Shown: positions 53,001 through 61,955 of the stretch, piece after piece
How positions within the stretch are numbered: position 1 is the first letter of the stretch
Layout of the letters: the number at the start of each line of letters is the position of its first letter
Origin: Aquincolibacterium sp041674705
GTDB lineage: Bacteria; Omnitrophota; Omnitrophia; Omnitrophales; Aquincolibacteriaceae
Direction of reading: 5' to 3'
Length of the DNA: 64,000 nt
NCBI GenBank assembly: GCA_041674705.1
Contig: JBAYVF010000001.1
Span: 130,477-194,476 of the forward strand
The notes under the pieces: generated by a model
What the model saw: only the letters and a program-made list of their open reading frames with translations
Database searches by the model: none
What the model was told of the DNA's origin: nothing
Made by a program: the position numbers and the translations under genes

Positions 53001-53001
53001 C

Positions 53002-53373
53002 ATGAAATCGAACGATCTGGATTTTGAGATCTCATTCCTCGAAGGCGTTCTAAAACACCGCCCCAATTACATTGACGCCTTGGCCCCGCTCGCGGAGGCC
53101 TATACACGCCAAGGTCTCTTCGAAAAAGGTCTCGAGATCGATAAGCGGCTCGCTTTTCTCTGTCAGGATGATCCGGTGGTTCATTACAATCTTGCCTGCA
53201 GTTATGTCCTTTCCGGCTATACCGCAAAGGCCCTGACGGCGCTTCGGCAGGCAGTTCGCCTGGGATTCACGGACCTGGCGCATCTGGGAAAAGACCCGGA
53301 CTTGAAGCCTCTGCGCGAGTATCCTCCGTTCCAGAAATGGCTTTTGACCCTTTCTCAAAAAACAAAATCCTGA
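53002..53373 (+). CDS. Small TPR-like protein
   Basis: 123 residues with about two TPR-like repeats (ALAPLAEAYTRQGLFEKGLEIDKRLAFL and YNLACSYVLSGYTAKALTALRQAVRLG), ending PPFQKWLLTL, as in small uncharacterised TPR proteins. The reading frame stays open upstream through the family A array, so the array could add a translated leader. No separate Shine-Dalgarno sequence; the repeat's GGGAC is the nearest G-rich word. Confidence 0.72.
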   Translation: MKSNDLDFEISFLEGVLKHRPNYIDALAPLAEAYTRQGLFEKGLEIDKRLAFLCQDDPVVHYNLACSYVLSGYTAKALTALRQAVRLGFTDLAHLGKDPDLKPLREYPPFQKWLLTLSQKTKS

Positions 53374-53394
53374 AAAGATCCCTTCAAAACCTCT

Positions 53395-54519
53395 ATGGCC
53401 CTTTCTCCCAAGTTGAAAAATAAGAAGCAGGCGCATATTGCGGCCCATCATGGCCGGAAATTACTCCGGTTCCTGGAAAAGAAGAAAGAGGCTCTTTCAC
53501 CCCTTCTGATCGTGACGCATGACTACCCCGATCCGGACGCGATTGCGACGGCCATGGCGCTTCAATATCTTGCGGAACGCCTCTATGGGATCAAGTCCCG
53601 GATCGTGTATAAGGGGATCATCGGGCGCGTGGAGAACCGGGCGATGGTGGATCTCCTCAAAGTTCCGATCCACAAGTTTCGCCCTTCGGACATCAGAAGT
53701 TATGAGCATGCTGCGCTGATCGATACCCAGCCCGAATTCGAGAACAATCCTTATCCGCGGAACAAAAAAGTGACCCTCGTGATCGACCAGCATCCTTATG
53801 TGAAGCGGCCCTTCGCGGAACTTGCCATTATCGATCCGGAATGCGGCGCTACGAGTGTGATTCTGACCCAGGCGCTACTCCTGAGCGGCCTCGAGATCCC
53901 GAAACGGGTTGCGACCGCGCTGGCTTACGGGATCCTTTCGGACACGCTTAATCTTTACCGGGCCCACCGGACAGACATCATTCAAACCTATCTGGATATC
54001 CTGCCGCTTTGTGACATGCGGGCCCTGATCCGTATCCAGAATCCGCCGAAATCCAAGAAATTCTTCAGCACGCTGAACCGGGGGCTTCAGGGCGCGCGCG
54101 CCTTCCGGGGCGTGATCGTGTCGCATCTCGGGGAAGTGGAACATCCGGATCTTGTTTCTGAGATCGCGGATTTTCTTCTGGCCTATAAAGGCATGGAACG
54201 ATCGCTTTGCACGGGGCGCTACAAAGATAAACTGCATGTTTCTTTGCGCAGTAACCGGCCGACGGATGAAACGCCGGAGATTCTCCGCGACATTTTTGAT
54301 GATCGCAAAGAAGCCGGCGGCCACGACATGGTCGCGGGCGGCAGCTTTCATGTGCGCGGCAAGGATAAAGACGATACCCGCTGGCGGGAGGCTGAGGCCT
54401 TGCTTGTTTCGCGGCTTCTCAAACGTTTGAGGCTTCCGGTTCAGCCTGATTTCTATAAGCCTTTTCAGCACGAAAAACCCGAATTGGTTTCCAACAAAAG
54501 AACTTTAGGAAATGAATAA
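53395..54519 (+). CDS. DHH family phosphoesterase
   Basis: 374 residues. DHH-type metal site HDYPDPDAIATAMAL near 42-56 (the usual DHH triad is not exact at the expected place, though PDPD is), ALIDTQPEF, DQHPYV, and the DHHA1 GGHDMVAGGSFH near 305-316. NrnA/GdpP-like enzymes hydrolyse nanoRNA or pApA from c-di-AMP, which links with cdaA in this window, but that is inference. Confidence 0.82.
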   Translation: MALSPKLKNKKQAHIAAHHGRKLLRFLEKKKEALSPLLIVTHDYPDPDAIATAMALQYLAERLYGIKSRIVYKGIIGRVENRAMVDLLKVPIHKFRPSDIRSYEHAALIDTQPEFENNPYPRNKKVTLVIDQHPYVKRPFAELAIIDPECGATSVILTQALLLSGLEIPKRVATALAYGILSDTLNLYRAHRTDIIQTYLDILPLCDMRALIRIQNPPKSKKFFSTLNRGLQGARAFRGVIVSHLGEVEHPDLVSEIADFLLAYKGMERSLCTGRYKDKLHVSLRSNRPTDETPEILRDIFDDRKEAGGHDMVAGGSFHVRGKDKDDTRWREAEALLVSRLLKRLRLPVQPDFYKPFQHEKPELVSNKRTLGNE

Positions 54520-56251
54520 AAAAGCCGTTTCTTCTCTTATGATTCGACTCAAAGTGAAAGCCCTATCCTTAAGTGTCCTTTTTCTCTTCCTGGCGTCCCT
54601 TGCTCAGAGCGGGGCTCTCTTCGCGGCGAATGAAGATAGGACGGGTTCGGGAGCGTCCGCGGCCGTCCAATTGGCCAAGATTGACGATCAGGCCAAAAAC
54701 CAATTATTGAAGCCCCGAGCTGCCAAACCCTTAGCGTTCGAGGAAGAGCAAGCCCCGGAAGCTCCGTCGACTGGTCCCTCCTTTTTCATCAAAAAGATCA
54801 TCCTTGAAGGGGATATGATGCTCGATCCGAAAGAATACGAGCCGCTCCTCCAAAAATACGAGAATCGGGAAGTTCGTTTCGACGAGTTGCAGAGGCTTAT
54901 CAATGCCCTTGAGCAGCTGTACCGCGCAAAAGGATTCATCGCGGTTGTATTGCTCCCGCCCCAGAAAATGGAAAATCGGGAGGTCCATCTTAAGGCTGTG
55001 ACCTCGCGCATGGGCAAGCTTTCGATCGAGAACAACCGCTATTATGCTAAGTGGCGGACGCGATCCTATTGGAAAACGCGTCAGGGGAGTGTCCTCCGGT
55101 ATGACAATATCCGCCGCGATGTAATGGATATGAATGAAAATCCTGACAGGACCGTGAAGCCCATCCTGAAGGCGGGCGCCGAAAAAGGGACGACCGATGT
55201 AGTATTGGATGTCGAGGACCATTTGCCGCTTCACGGGGGTTATTCCTTCGACAACCAGGGCGTCAAGCTCACGGGAAAGGACCGCCAAGGGTTTACGCTT
55301 CGCAACAACAACATGCTTGGGCTGGATGATACGTTCCTGATTGGTACGACTTTCGGGAAAGTTTTTGGCGCGATTTATCTTTATCATGTGATCCCGATCT
55401 CAAATTTCGGGACGAAATTCATCTGGTCTATCAGCCACGCGCAGGTCAATCCCAAAAAAGAGTTTTCAATCTATGGGATTAACGGAACTTCCGAGACTTA
55501 CAGCCTGGCCCTGCAACAGCGTGTGATCCGGACCGACAAATATTCCGGCAACGTCACGCTCGGATTTGATTTCAAAGAAAAACACACCTCCCAGCTGAGC
55601 GAGACTGTGGCCTGGGATAAAGAACGCGTCATTTCGCTCAAAGGAGACCTCCAGGCGCGCGACCGGTGGGGTGGTTGGGGAACGAGCCAGGGCGTTTTTT
55701 TTGGGCTTCCAACCTTTAGCGATGATTGGGCGCTGGCGAGCGGCGGCGGGGTACAATCTTTTTTCAAATACACGGGTTCCTTGACCCGTTTGACGCTCTT
55801 ACCCTGGCGGACCAAGGCGATCTGGGATGTTCAGTCGCAACTTTCGCCGGATCAACTCCTGCCTCAGGAACAAATGTTCCTGGGTGGCGCCAATTCCGTC
55901 CGTGGTTATCCGGAAAGTGATTATGGCGCCGACAGCGCCATTCAATCCCGGCTGGATTATATGCTGCCGCCGTATGGGATGCCGGACTCCTGGAAGCTTC
56001 CGTTTGACAACACTCCGCTGAAGGATCAGTTGAACGCGCTCGCTTTCTTCGATACAGGCTATGGGCGGGCGCATGATCCCGGGGATGAGGAAAAACGGTC
56101 TGATTTTCTGATGGGCGTCGGCGGCGGGTTCGAGCTTCGCTTTCGGAAGTATATTACCGCGCGCATGATGTGGGGTGTCCCGTTGGGGGATGATCCGATC
56201 ACTGAGAGCGGGAAGTCCCAGCTCCATTTCACGTTCAGCTTCAATTACTAA
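54512..56251 (+). CDS. TpsB-type outer-membrane transporter (ShlB/FhaC family)
   Basis: 579 residues. Signal peptide (about 1-40), POTRA-like domain (about 92-175: FFIKKIILEGDMML..YRAKGFIAV), then a C-terminal 16-strand barrel with the VRGY motif in GGANSVRGYPES near 450 and a terminal Tyr. It secretes a large TpsA partner in two-partner systems. No TpsA is adjacent, so it is an orphan here. Starts inside the DHH stop region (8-base overlap). Confidence 0.88.
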   Translation: MNKKAVSSLMIRLKVKALSLSVLFLFLASLAQSGALFAANEDRTGSGASAAVQLAKIDDQAKNQLLKPRAAKPLAFEEEQAPEAPSTGPSFFIKKIILEGDMMLDPKEYEPLLQKYENREVRFDELQRLINALEQLYRAKGFIAVVLLPPQKMENREVHLKAVTSRMGKLSIENNRYYAKWRTRSYWKTRQGSVLRYDNIRRDVMDMNENPDRTVKPILKAGAEKGTTDVVLDVEDHLPLHGGYSFDNQGVKLTGKDRQGFTLRNNNMLGLDDTFLIGTTFGKVFGAIYLYHVIPISNFGTKFIWSISHAQVNPKKEFSIYGINGTSETYSLALQQRVIRTDKYSGNVTLGFDFKEKHTSQLSETVAWDKERVISLKGDLQARDRWGGWGTSQGVFFGLPTFSDDWALASGGGVQSFFKYTGSLTRLTLLPWRTKAIWDVQSQLSPDQLLPQEQMFLGGANSVRGYPESDYGADSAIQSRLDYMLPPYGMPDSWKLPFDNTPLKDQLNALAFFDTGYGRAHDPGDEEKRSDFLMGVGGGFELRFRKYITARMMWGVPLGDDPITESGKSQLHFTFSFNY

Positions 56252-56286
56252 ACCCTTTCCGGTCCTGTTTCTTTTCCTTTAATTGA

Positions 56287-56316
56287 TTGCCAAGAATTTC
56301 TGTCAAAGGCTATAAT
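56287..56316 (+). promoter_or_regulatory. Promoter for lemA
   Basis: TTGCCA (56287-56292), 18 bases, TATAAT (56311-56316), 45 bases before ATG 56361. Confidence 0.75.
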
Positions 56317-56360
56317 ACGACCGTTGTTTTTCCCACCGTAGCATCAAGGAGGATTGCTTT

Positions 56361-56957
56361 ATGAAAAAGGCATTGCTTATCACGCTCGGAGTTATTGCTC
56401 TTATCGCGCTTTTCGTGGCGCTTGTATTTGGCGGCGTTTATAATAACCTTGTGACCAAAGAAGAAGGCGTCACAAGTGCCTGGGCTCAGGTGGAAAATGT
56501 GTATCAGCGGCGGTTGGATCTTGTGCCGAATCTGGTTGCAGCGGTGAAGGGTTACGCGGCGCATGAAAAAGAGACCTTCCAGAATGTGGTGAATGCCCGC
56601 GCCAAAGTTGGGCAAATCAATGTTTCTCCCTCCGTCATCAATGATCCCGGACAACTCGCCAAGTTCCAGGAAGCGCAGACGCAAATGACATCCGCGCTCA
56701 GTCGCCTCCTTGTGGTTGCGGAACAATATCCCGACCTCAAAGCTAGTCAGAATTTTCTCGCGCTTCAGACTCAATTGGAAGGCACCGAAAACCGTATCAC
56801 AGTCGAACGTAAACGTTTCAATGAAGCGGCCCAGGATTTCAACGCTTTTCGCCGCCGTTTTCCGAATGTGATCGTCGCCAGCGTCTTGGGCTTTAAGAAC
56901 AAAGCCTATTTTCAGGCTGATCAGGACGCCAAGACCGCTCCGCAGGTAAAATTTTAA
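56361..56957 (+). CDS. lemA: LemA family protein
   Basis: 198 residues. N-terminal membrane helix (LLITLGVIALIALFVALVFGGV), then helical body with WAQVENVYQRRLDLVPNLVAAVKGYAAHE and ENRITVERKRFNEAAQDFNAFRRRFP. Role unknown, commonly found with TPM proteins, as here. AAGGAGG ahead of ATG. Confidence 0.95.
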   Translation: MKKALLITLGVIALIALFVALVFGGVYNNLVTKEEGVTSAWAQVENVYQRRLDLVPNLVAAVKGYAAHEKETFQNVVNARAKVGQINVSPSVINDPGQLAKFQEAQTQMTSALSRLLVVAEQYPDLKASQNFLALQTQLEGTENRITVERKRFNEAAQDFNAFRRRFPNVIVASVLGFKNKAYFQADQDAKTAPQVKF

Positions 56958-56964
56958 TACCGGA

Positions 56965-57000
56965 TTAAGACCCGGTGTTCTTTGTAACACCGGGTCTTAA
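56965..57000. terminator. Perfect 15-bp hairpin between lemA and the TPM gene
   Basis: TTAAGACCCGGTGTT and AACACCGGGTCTTAA pair exactly around six bases. No long T run. Shares AAGACCCGGT with the hairpin at 32435. Confidence 0.65.
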
Positions 57001-57009
57001 TAAGGATGC

Positions 57010-57738
57010 ATGCGCAAAAACCTCAGATCTGTTTTTCCAACGCTTTTTTTTCTGTTTCTCGCCGTTCCTTGCCTGTTCGCCCTTGAAGTCCCGAAAAGCG
57101 CGGACGGTTACGTGACCGATCGCGCAGGGCTTTTGTCTCCGCCTACCAAGGCAGTTCTCGAAAGGGAACTTCGCGCCTTCGAAGAAAAAACTTCCAATCA
57201 GATCGTGATCGCCACATTCCCGTCCCTTGAAGGCGATTCACTCGAAGATTTTTCAATACGCCTTGCCGAGGCCTGGAAAGTGGGCCAGAAAGGCCGTGAT
57301 AACGGCGTTATCTTTCTCATCTTTAAGAATGACCGAAAGATCCGTATCGAAGTCGGCTATGGCCTGGAGGGTGTTCTGACGGACGCTTTGTCGGGCCAGA
57401 TCATCAGCCAGGTGGTTGCGCCGCATTTCCGCCAAGGAGATTATGCAGGCGGGATCTTGGCAGGGACGGATGCGATCATGAAGGCCACGCAGGGAGAATT
57501 TAAGGGTGTGCCGCGGAAAGAAAAACCGGCGGCTGGAGTGCGATTGATCTTTCTTTTAGGCGTCTTCTTTCTTTTCCATTTTTTCGCTCAAGCAAACTCT
57601 CATAACATCGGACGCCGGGGAAGGGGCGGCTTTTTTCTTCCCATGGGCGGTGGCTTCCGGAGCGGAGGTGGAGGATTCGGCGGGTTTAGTGGCGGGGGGG
57701 GCGGGTTCGGTGGCGGTGGAGCGTCAGGAGGGTGGTGA
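57010..57738 (+). CDS. TPM domain protein with Gly-rich tail (YgcG family)
   Basis: 242 residues. Signal peptide (about 1-25), TPM domain (about 30-175: GYVTDRAGLLSP, NQIVIATFPSLEGDSLEDFSIRLAEAWKVGQKGRDNGVIFLI), a membrane segment, and a Gly/Ser/Phe-rich tail (GGGFGGFSGG). Known as Repair_PSII/YgcG type; role unclear. Neighbour of LemA. Confidence 0.9.
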   Translation: MRKNLRSVFPTLFFLFLAVPCLFALEVPKSADGYVTDRAGLLSPPTKAVLERELRAFEEKTSNQIVIATFPSLEGDSLEDFSIRLAEAWKVGQKGRDNGVIFLIFKNDRKIRIEVGYGLEGVLTDALSGQIISQVVAPHFRQGDYAGGILAGTDAIMKATQGEFKGVPRKEKPAAGVRLIFLLGVFFLFHFFAQANSHNIGRRGRGGFFLPMGGGFRSGGGGFGGFSGGGGGFGGGGASGGW

Positions 57739-57742
57739 TTTT

Positions 57743-58183
57743 ATGCGCATAACTTATCCGATGTTTTTCTTTTCAAGAAAAGAGAAAAAACAGATTCTGG
57801 CCGCGGTCCAGGCGGCGGAAAAAAACACCTCCGGGGAGATCCGCGTGCATCTGGAATACCGCGCCCTCGGTCCTGTTTATGGCCATGCCCAGAAGGTCTT
57901 TCAGCGGATCGGGATGACCAAGACCTCCGAGCGCAATGGGGTTCTGATCTTTCTTGCGACCCATGACAAGAAGTTCGCGGTGCTCGGGGATGTCGGGATC
58001 AATGAAAAGGTTCCCGAAGGGTTCTGGAACGACGTGGTGCTGATCATGCAGGAACACTTTAAACAAAACAAGTTCGCCGAAGGTATCTCGGAGGCCGTCC
58101 TGCGTATCGGAGAAAAGCTCAAGGCCTATTTCCCTTATCAAAAAAATGATAAGAACGAGCTTTCGGATGGAATATCTTACTGA
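57743..58183 (+). CDS. Second TPM domain protein
   Basis: 146 residues. TPM core: NTSGEIRVHLEYRALGPVYGHAQKVFQRIGMTKTSERNGVLIFLATHDKKFAVLGD. No signal peptide or tail, so it may face the cytoplasm. GGAGGG at 57727 supports ATG 57743. Same unit as the preceding gene. Confidence 0.85.
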   Translation: MRITYPMFFFSRKEKKQILAAVQAAEKNTSGEIRVHLEYRALGPVYGHAQKVFQRIGMTKTSERNGVLIFLATHDKKFAVLGDVGINEKVPEGFWNDVVLIMQEHFKQNKFAEGISEAVLRIGEKLKAYFPYQKNDKNELSDGISY

Positions 58184-58192
58184 ACAAAAAGC

Positions 58193-58272
58193 GTAAGTAG
58201 TATGTGGCGGGTAGATCCAGCGAGCTGGCTTTAGCTAACTACTACCTACTACTTACCACCTACTACATACTG
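58193..58272. repeat. Family D inverted repeat with 7-base units (CTACCTA type)
   Basis: GTAAGTA, GTATGTG, GCGGGTA in the left arm; CTACCTA, CTACTTA, CCACCTA, CTACATA in the right arm. Lies between the second TPM gene and the next. Confidence 0.8.
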
Positions 58273-58280
58273 GTTTCAAA

Positions 58281-58808
58281 ATGGACATCCACGATTCCTG
58301 GGAAAAAGCGCTGAAAGGCACTGAGATCATCCGGCCGCGCGTCCAACCTCTCCAGACGTTTGAGGCGACACAAATTCCGTATGTTTTTCTGGCTGAGTCG
58401 GTGGTGAATCATGGCGATACGGTGGTGCGCAAGGGCGAAGTGACCGTCGATAAACCTTCGATCATCCTGCCGCCGAATTTGCCGCAATTTGAAGGGTTCG
58501 AGTTCGATAAAGAGTTCAGGGGAGTTGAGGATTATCTGACGACCTTTCTTTTGGTCCGCGGGATCCGCTTTCCTTCCATGAAATATGAGAATAAAATAGC
58601 GTCGCTGGATATTCGCGAAGAAAAGCTTTCGAAGGCGGTGGAATTTTTCTCGCACGCGCTTCAACGGCAGGAGAATATTTCGACAGGGCTTGTGATCGGC
58701 CCGGAGGATTGTTGGCAGTTCTCGATCCTGATCTTTATCTGCAGCCAGATCACGCGTTCGGCCGAAGGGGACATCCGCAAGCTCTTCGACCGGTTTCGTG
58801 ACGCATGA
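58281..58808 (+). CDS. Uncharacterised cytosolic protein
   Basis: 175 residues, no signal or membrane segment. Phrases such as IPYVFLAESVVNHGDTVVRKGEVTVDKPSIILPPNLPQFEGFEF look conserved, but I do not know the family. It sits just before malQ. Confidence 0.65.
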   Translation: MDIHDSWEKALKGTEIIRPRVQPLQTFEATQIPYVFLAESVVNHGDTVVRKGEVTVDKPSIILPPNLPQFEGFEFDKEFRGVEDYLTTFLLVRGIRFPSMKYENKIASLDIREEKLSKAVEFFSHALQRQENISTGLVIGPEDCWQFSILIFICSQITRSAEGDIRKLFDRFRDA

Positions 58809-58824
58809 TTGCTGAAAGGATAAA

Positions 58825-60690
58825 GTGCTTGTTGAAAACCCGGATCTTATGAAAAAAATAGATTACTCGTCATTTTTAAGTTCCAAGTGCGGAAAGATAT
58901 GGAAGAAGGTCGGCGCCCGGCGGCGCGCCGGCGTTACCGCCCCTCTTTTTTCACTTTATTCCAAGAAAAGTATCGGGATCGGTGAGGCGCCGGATCTGAA
59001 ACTCCTGATCGACTGGTGCAAGAAGACCGGCCTTTCCATTATCCAGCTTCTCCCCTTAAATGACGTCGGCTTCGATTTCCGTCCTTATGACGCCCAAAGC
59101 AGTATGGCCCTTGATCCGATGTATCTTTCCCTCGAAAGCCTCACGGGTTGTGACCTTAAGGCTTTTTCCAGGGATCTCCGGGCGCTACGCAAACAGTTTC
59201 CCGCCGGAAAAGCCCGGGTGGATTATGGGGTTAAAAAAGCCAAGGTCGAACTTTTAACCAGGATCTTTCAAAGCCCCGCGTCTTCCAAAAGAGAAAAAAA
59301 ATTCCTGAACTTTCTCAGGGCGAATAAAAGCTGGCTCGAAGATTACGCTATTTTCAAGACCTTGAAAGAAGAATCCCAGATGAGCGGGTGGATGGATTGG
59401 CCCGAGGGCCTTAGGGCCAAACAGCCTAAAGCCGTCGCCGCAATCATCAAAAAAAATAAAGCCAAAGTCCTTTTCCATAAATGGCTCCAGTGGCAGCTTT
59501 TTGAACAGTTTAAGGATGTGAAGCAATATGCCGCAAAACGCGGAGTCCTTCTCATGGGCGATATGCCATTCCTGGTCTCACGGGACAGCGCGGATGTCTG
59601 GGCCCATCAGGAATATTTCCGGCTCGATCTTTCTTCCGGCGCGCCGCCCGATCTTTATTTTGCCCAAGGTCAGCGCTGGGGCATGCCGCCCTACAATTGG
59701 GGCAGGATCGCTGAAGATGATTTCCGGTATGTGCGCCAAAAAATGAAATGCGCGGAGAATCTTTTCGATCTTTACCGGATCGATCACTTTGTCGGGATGT
59801 TCCGTCTCTGGACGATCTCGCTTTCGGAACCGCCGGAGCATGCGGGGATGCATGGGTGTTTCGATCCGCAGGATGATCGCCTCTGGAAAGAACACGGCCA
59901 AAAGATCCTGGAGGTCATGCTTAAGAGCGCAAAGACGTTGCCCTGCGCCGAAGACCTTGGCGTGGTCCCGAAATGTTCTTATGAGGTTCTGGAGGAATAC
60001 AAGATCCCCGGCTCGGATGTCCAGCGCTGGGTTCGGAACTGGGGAAAGGATTACCAGTTCAAGAGTGGCGATATTTACCGCGAGAATTCCATGGCGATGC
60101 TTTCAACGCATGACACGAGCGCTTTTTGCGCCTGGTGGGAATATGAGGCCGGGACGGTGGATGAATGGTTCTTCCGTAAAAAATGCGAAGAGCGCGGCAT
60201 TCCGTTCGACTCATTAAAGGAAAAACTATTTGATCTTCAGCATTCGCGGTACGGGCGCCTGCGCTGGCGTCAGGAGATCGAAAGCGTCGGGATGCTTTTG
60301 GCTATCCTGGGAAGGAATCATGATGAGGCGTGGCATATCGTGGACGCTTATCGGAGTTCTTATGAAGAGAGAAAATTCTATTGGCACCACGTGGGCATGT
60401 CGGGTCCGGTCGAACATAAGGCCTCGCGGGAATTTGTCCGCAAAGCGCTGGAGAGCGTGAATCACACGCGTTCGATCTTCAGTCTCCAGATCCTTCAGGA
60501 TTGGCTTTCGCTCGGAGAATTCGCCGAACGGGATGCCTGGGAATACCGCATCAATGTCCCCGGAAGTATGGGGTCCGGGAACTGGTCGGTCGTAGCGCCT
60601 TTTTCCCTGGAGGCCTTGCAGAAGCTTCCGGTCAACAAGACCCTCCGTAAGATCGTGGTTGATTCCGGACGGCTTGTTCCCATAAAATGA
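58825..60690 (+). CDS. malQ: 4-alpha-glucanotransferase (GH77)
   Basis: 621 residues, GH77. RRAGVTAPLFSLYSKKSIGIGEAPDLKLLIDWC at the N-terminus, LLPLNDVGFDFRPYDAQSSMALDP, YRIDHFVGMFRLW (nucleophile Asp), AEDLGVVP (acid/base Glu) and STHDTSAFCAWWEYE. It disproportionates maltodextrins. Longer than DPE1 (about 500), so a middle insert is present. GTG 58825 has AAAGGA upstream; ATG 58849 is possible. Confidence 0.93.
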   Translation: MLVENPDLMKKIDYSSFLSSKCGKIWKKVGARRRAGVTAPLFSLYSKKSIGIGEAPDLKLLIDWCKKTGLSIIQLLPLNDVGFDFRPYDAQSSMALDPMYLSLESLTGCDLKAFSRDLRALRKQFPAGKARVDYGVKKAKVELLTRIFQSPASSKREKKFLNFLRANKSWLEDYAIFKTLKEESQMSGWMDWPEGLRAKQPKAVAAIIKKNKAKVLFHKWLQWQLFEQFKDVKQYAAKRGVLLMGDMPFLVSRDSADVWAHQEYFRLDLSSGAPPDLYFAQGQRWGMPPYNWGRIAEDDFRYVRQKMKCAENLFDLYRIDHFVGMFRLWTISLSEPPEHAGMHGCFDPQDDRLWKEHGQKILEVMLKSAKTLPCAEDLGVVPKCSYEVLEEYKIPGSDVQRWVRNWGKDYQFKSGDIYRENSMAMLSTHDTSAFCAWWEYEAGTVDEWFFRKKCEERGIPFDSLKEKLFDLQHSRYGRLRWRQEIESVGMLLAILGRNHDEAWHIVDAYRSSYEERKFYWHHVGMSGPVEHKASREFVRKALESVNHTRSIFSLQILQDWLSLGEFAERDAWEYRINVPGSMGSGNWSVVAPFSLEALQKLPVNKTLRKIVVDSGRLVPIK

Positions 60691-60743
60691 GCCCGACGCA
60701 TTTTTTAAAAACCGCGTGCAGTTAAAAGGATAATCTCGCAATT

Positions 60744-61460
60744 ATGAAAATAAATCTTCGATCGATCCTGACCGGTGTTTTACTCGTTCTGTTTTTGGAC
60801 GGGGCCATTTTTTTTATCAAAAGAAATAAACCAGCGCCTTCCTCACCGTTGCCGTCCGTAGCCGGTCTTCCGACGGCTTTAAAAGTCCGAGGGCCCGCAA
60901 ACGCTCCCGTAAAGCTTGTCGAATTCAGCGATTTCGAGTGTCCCTCTTGTCGTGCGGTGCAGACAGATCTCCAAGATTTTTTTAAGAGCTATCCCGGCAA
61001 GATCCAGCTGACGTTCAAGCATTATCCACTGACCTCGCACAAATGGTCCATTTATGCCCATCAAGCCGCGGAATGTATGAACGCGCAGGGAAAGTTCTGG
61101 CCGTATCAGGACAAGGTTTATGAAAAGCAGCTGGAGTGGGCGCCTTCGACTGTTCCGCCGGTAGAGATCCTGGCGCGCTATGCCCGGGAAGTTGGCGCGG
61201 ATATGGATCGTTTCGGGAAATGCATGGCGGATGTTGCGGTGACACGCGAGATTTACGCCGAAAAAGAAGAGGGGAATAAGAGGCAAGTGAACGCCACACC
61301 GACGTTCTTTCTTGGAGAAGAACGGTTCGTGGGTCCCAAAGAGATGCAGGAGCGTGGCGAAAACGCCATTCGTAAAGTTCTCGGGTTACCGCCGAAACCG
61401 CCTGCTCCCAAGAAACCGGAGCCTCTTGTTCCTGCTCCGCTGAAAGGGGCTTTGAAGTGA
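60744..61460 (+). CDS. DsbA-like thiol:disulfide protein (thioredoxin_4)
   Basis: 238 residues. An N-terminal membrane anchor (about 8-26), a Pro/Ser linker, then a DsbA/thioredoxin_4 domain with CPSC at 66-69 (FSDFECPSCRAVQ), a helical insert, and cis-Pro in NATPTFFLG. Pro/Lys-rich tail. Periplasmic thiol chemistry. Overlaps the next gene by GTGA. Confidence 0.88.
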   Translation: MKINLRSILTGVLLVLFLDGAIFFIKRNKPAPSSPLPSVAGLPTALKVRGPANAPVKLVEFSDFECPSCRAVQTDLQDFFKSYPGKIQLTFKHYPLTSHKWSIYAHQAAECMNAQGKFWPYQDKVYEKQLEWAPSTVPPVEILARYAREVGADMDRFGKCMADVAVTREIYAEKEEGNKRQVNATPTFFLGEERFVGPKEMQERGENAIRKVLGLPPKPPAPKKPEPLVPAPLKGALK

Positions 61461-61933
61461 TGATCTTTGGACAGGAGAAGACCTATCGGATACTTTTCCT
61501 TGGCCGTATGTTCCTGGGGCTGGTCTTTTTGTATTCAGGGTTCATTAAGCTTATGGAACCTGTCGAAAATTTTCAGGGGGGGATGGCCGCTTATGAGATC
61601 ATTCCTTACGTGCTCATTCCGCTCCTTGCGCGAGTGATCCCCTGGATCGAATTCATCTTTGGCGCTTTTTTGATCCTGGGCTATTTGCCGCGAATGAGCG
61701 CGCTTGTCCTGGCCGGCATGTCCTGGAGCTTTGTCCTCCTGATCGCCACAACCCGCATTGTGACCGGAGCTCTTCCCGCCAATTGCGGTTGCTTCGGAGA
61801 GGGAAGCCTGCTTCATTTGAAGCCGTACCAAGTCCTTATCATGGATGTTGGCAATACCCTCATCGGTATTCGTCTTGCCCTTCTCAAAATCCATCCGTTT
61901 AGCCTCGCCGCTTTCCTCAAAACAAAGTCCTGA
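61457..61933 (+). CDS. MauE/DoxX-like membrane protein
   Basis: 158 residues, four membrane segments; GLVFLYSGFIKLMEP and NCGCFGEG (two Cys outside the membrane) are the MauE/DoxX redox-associated signature. Together with the DsbA-like protein it probably forms an electron relay. GTG 61457 or ATG 61460. Confidence 0.85.
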   Translation: MMIFGQEKTYRILFLGRMFLGLVFLYSGFIKLMEPVENFQGGMAAYEIIPYVLIPLLARVIPWIEFIFGAFLILGYLPRMSALVLAGMSWSFVLLIATTRIVTGALPANCGCFGEGSLLHLKPYQVLIMDVGNTLIGIRLALLKIHPFSLAAFLKTKS

Positions 61934-61955
61934 GCGAGGTGCTGGAAAAAAAGAC

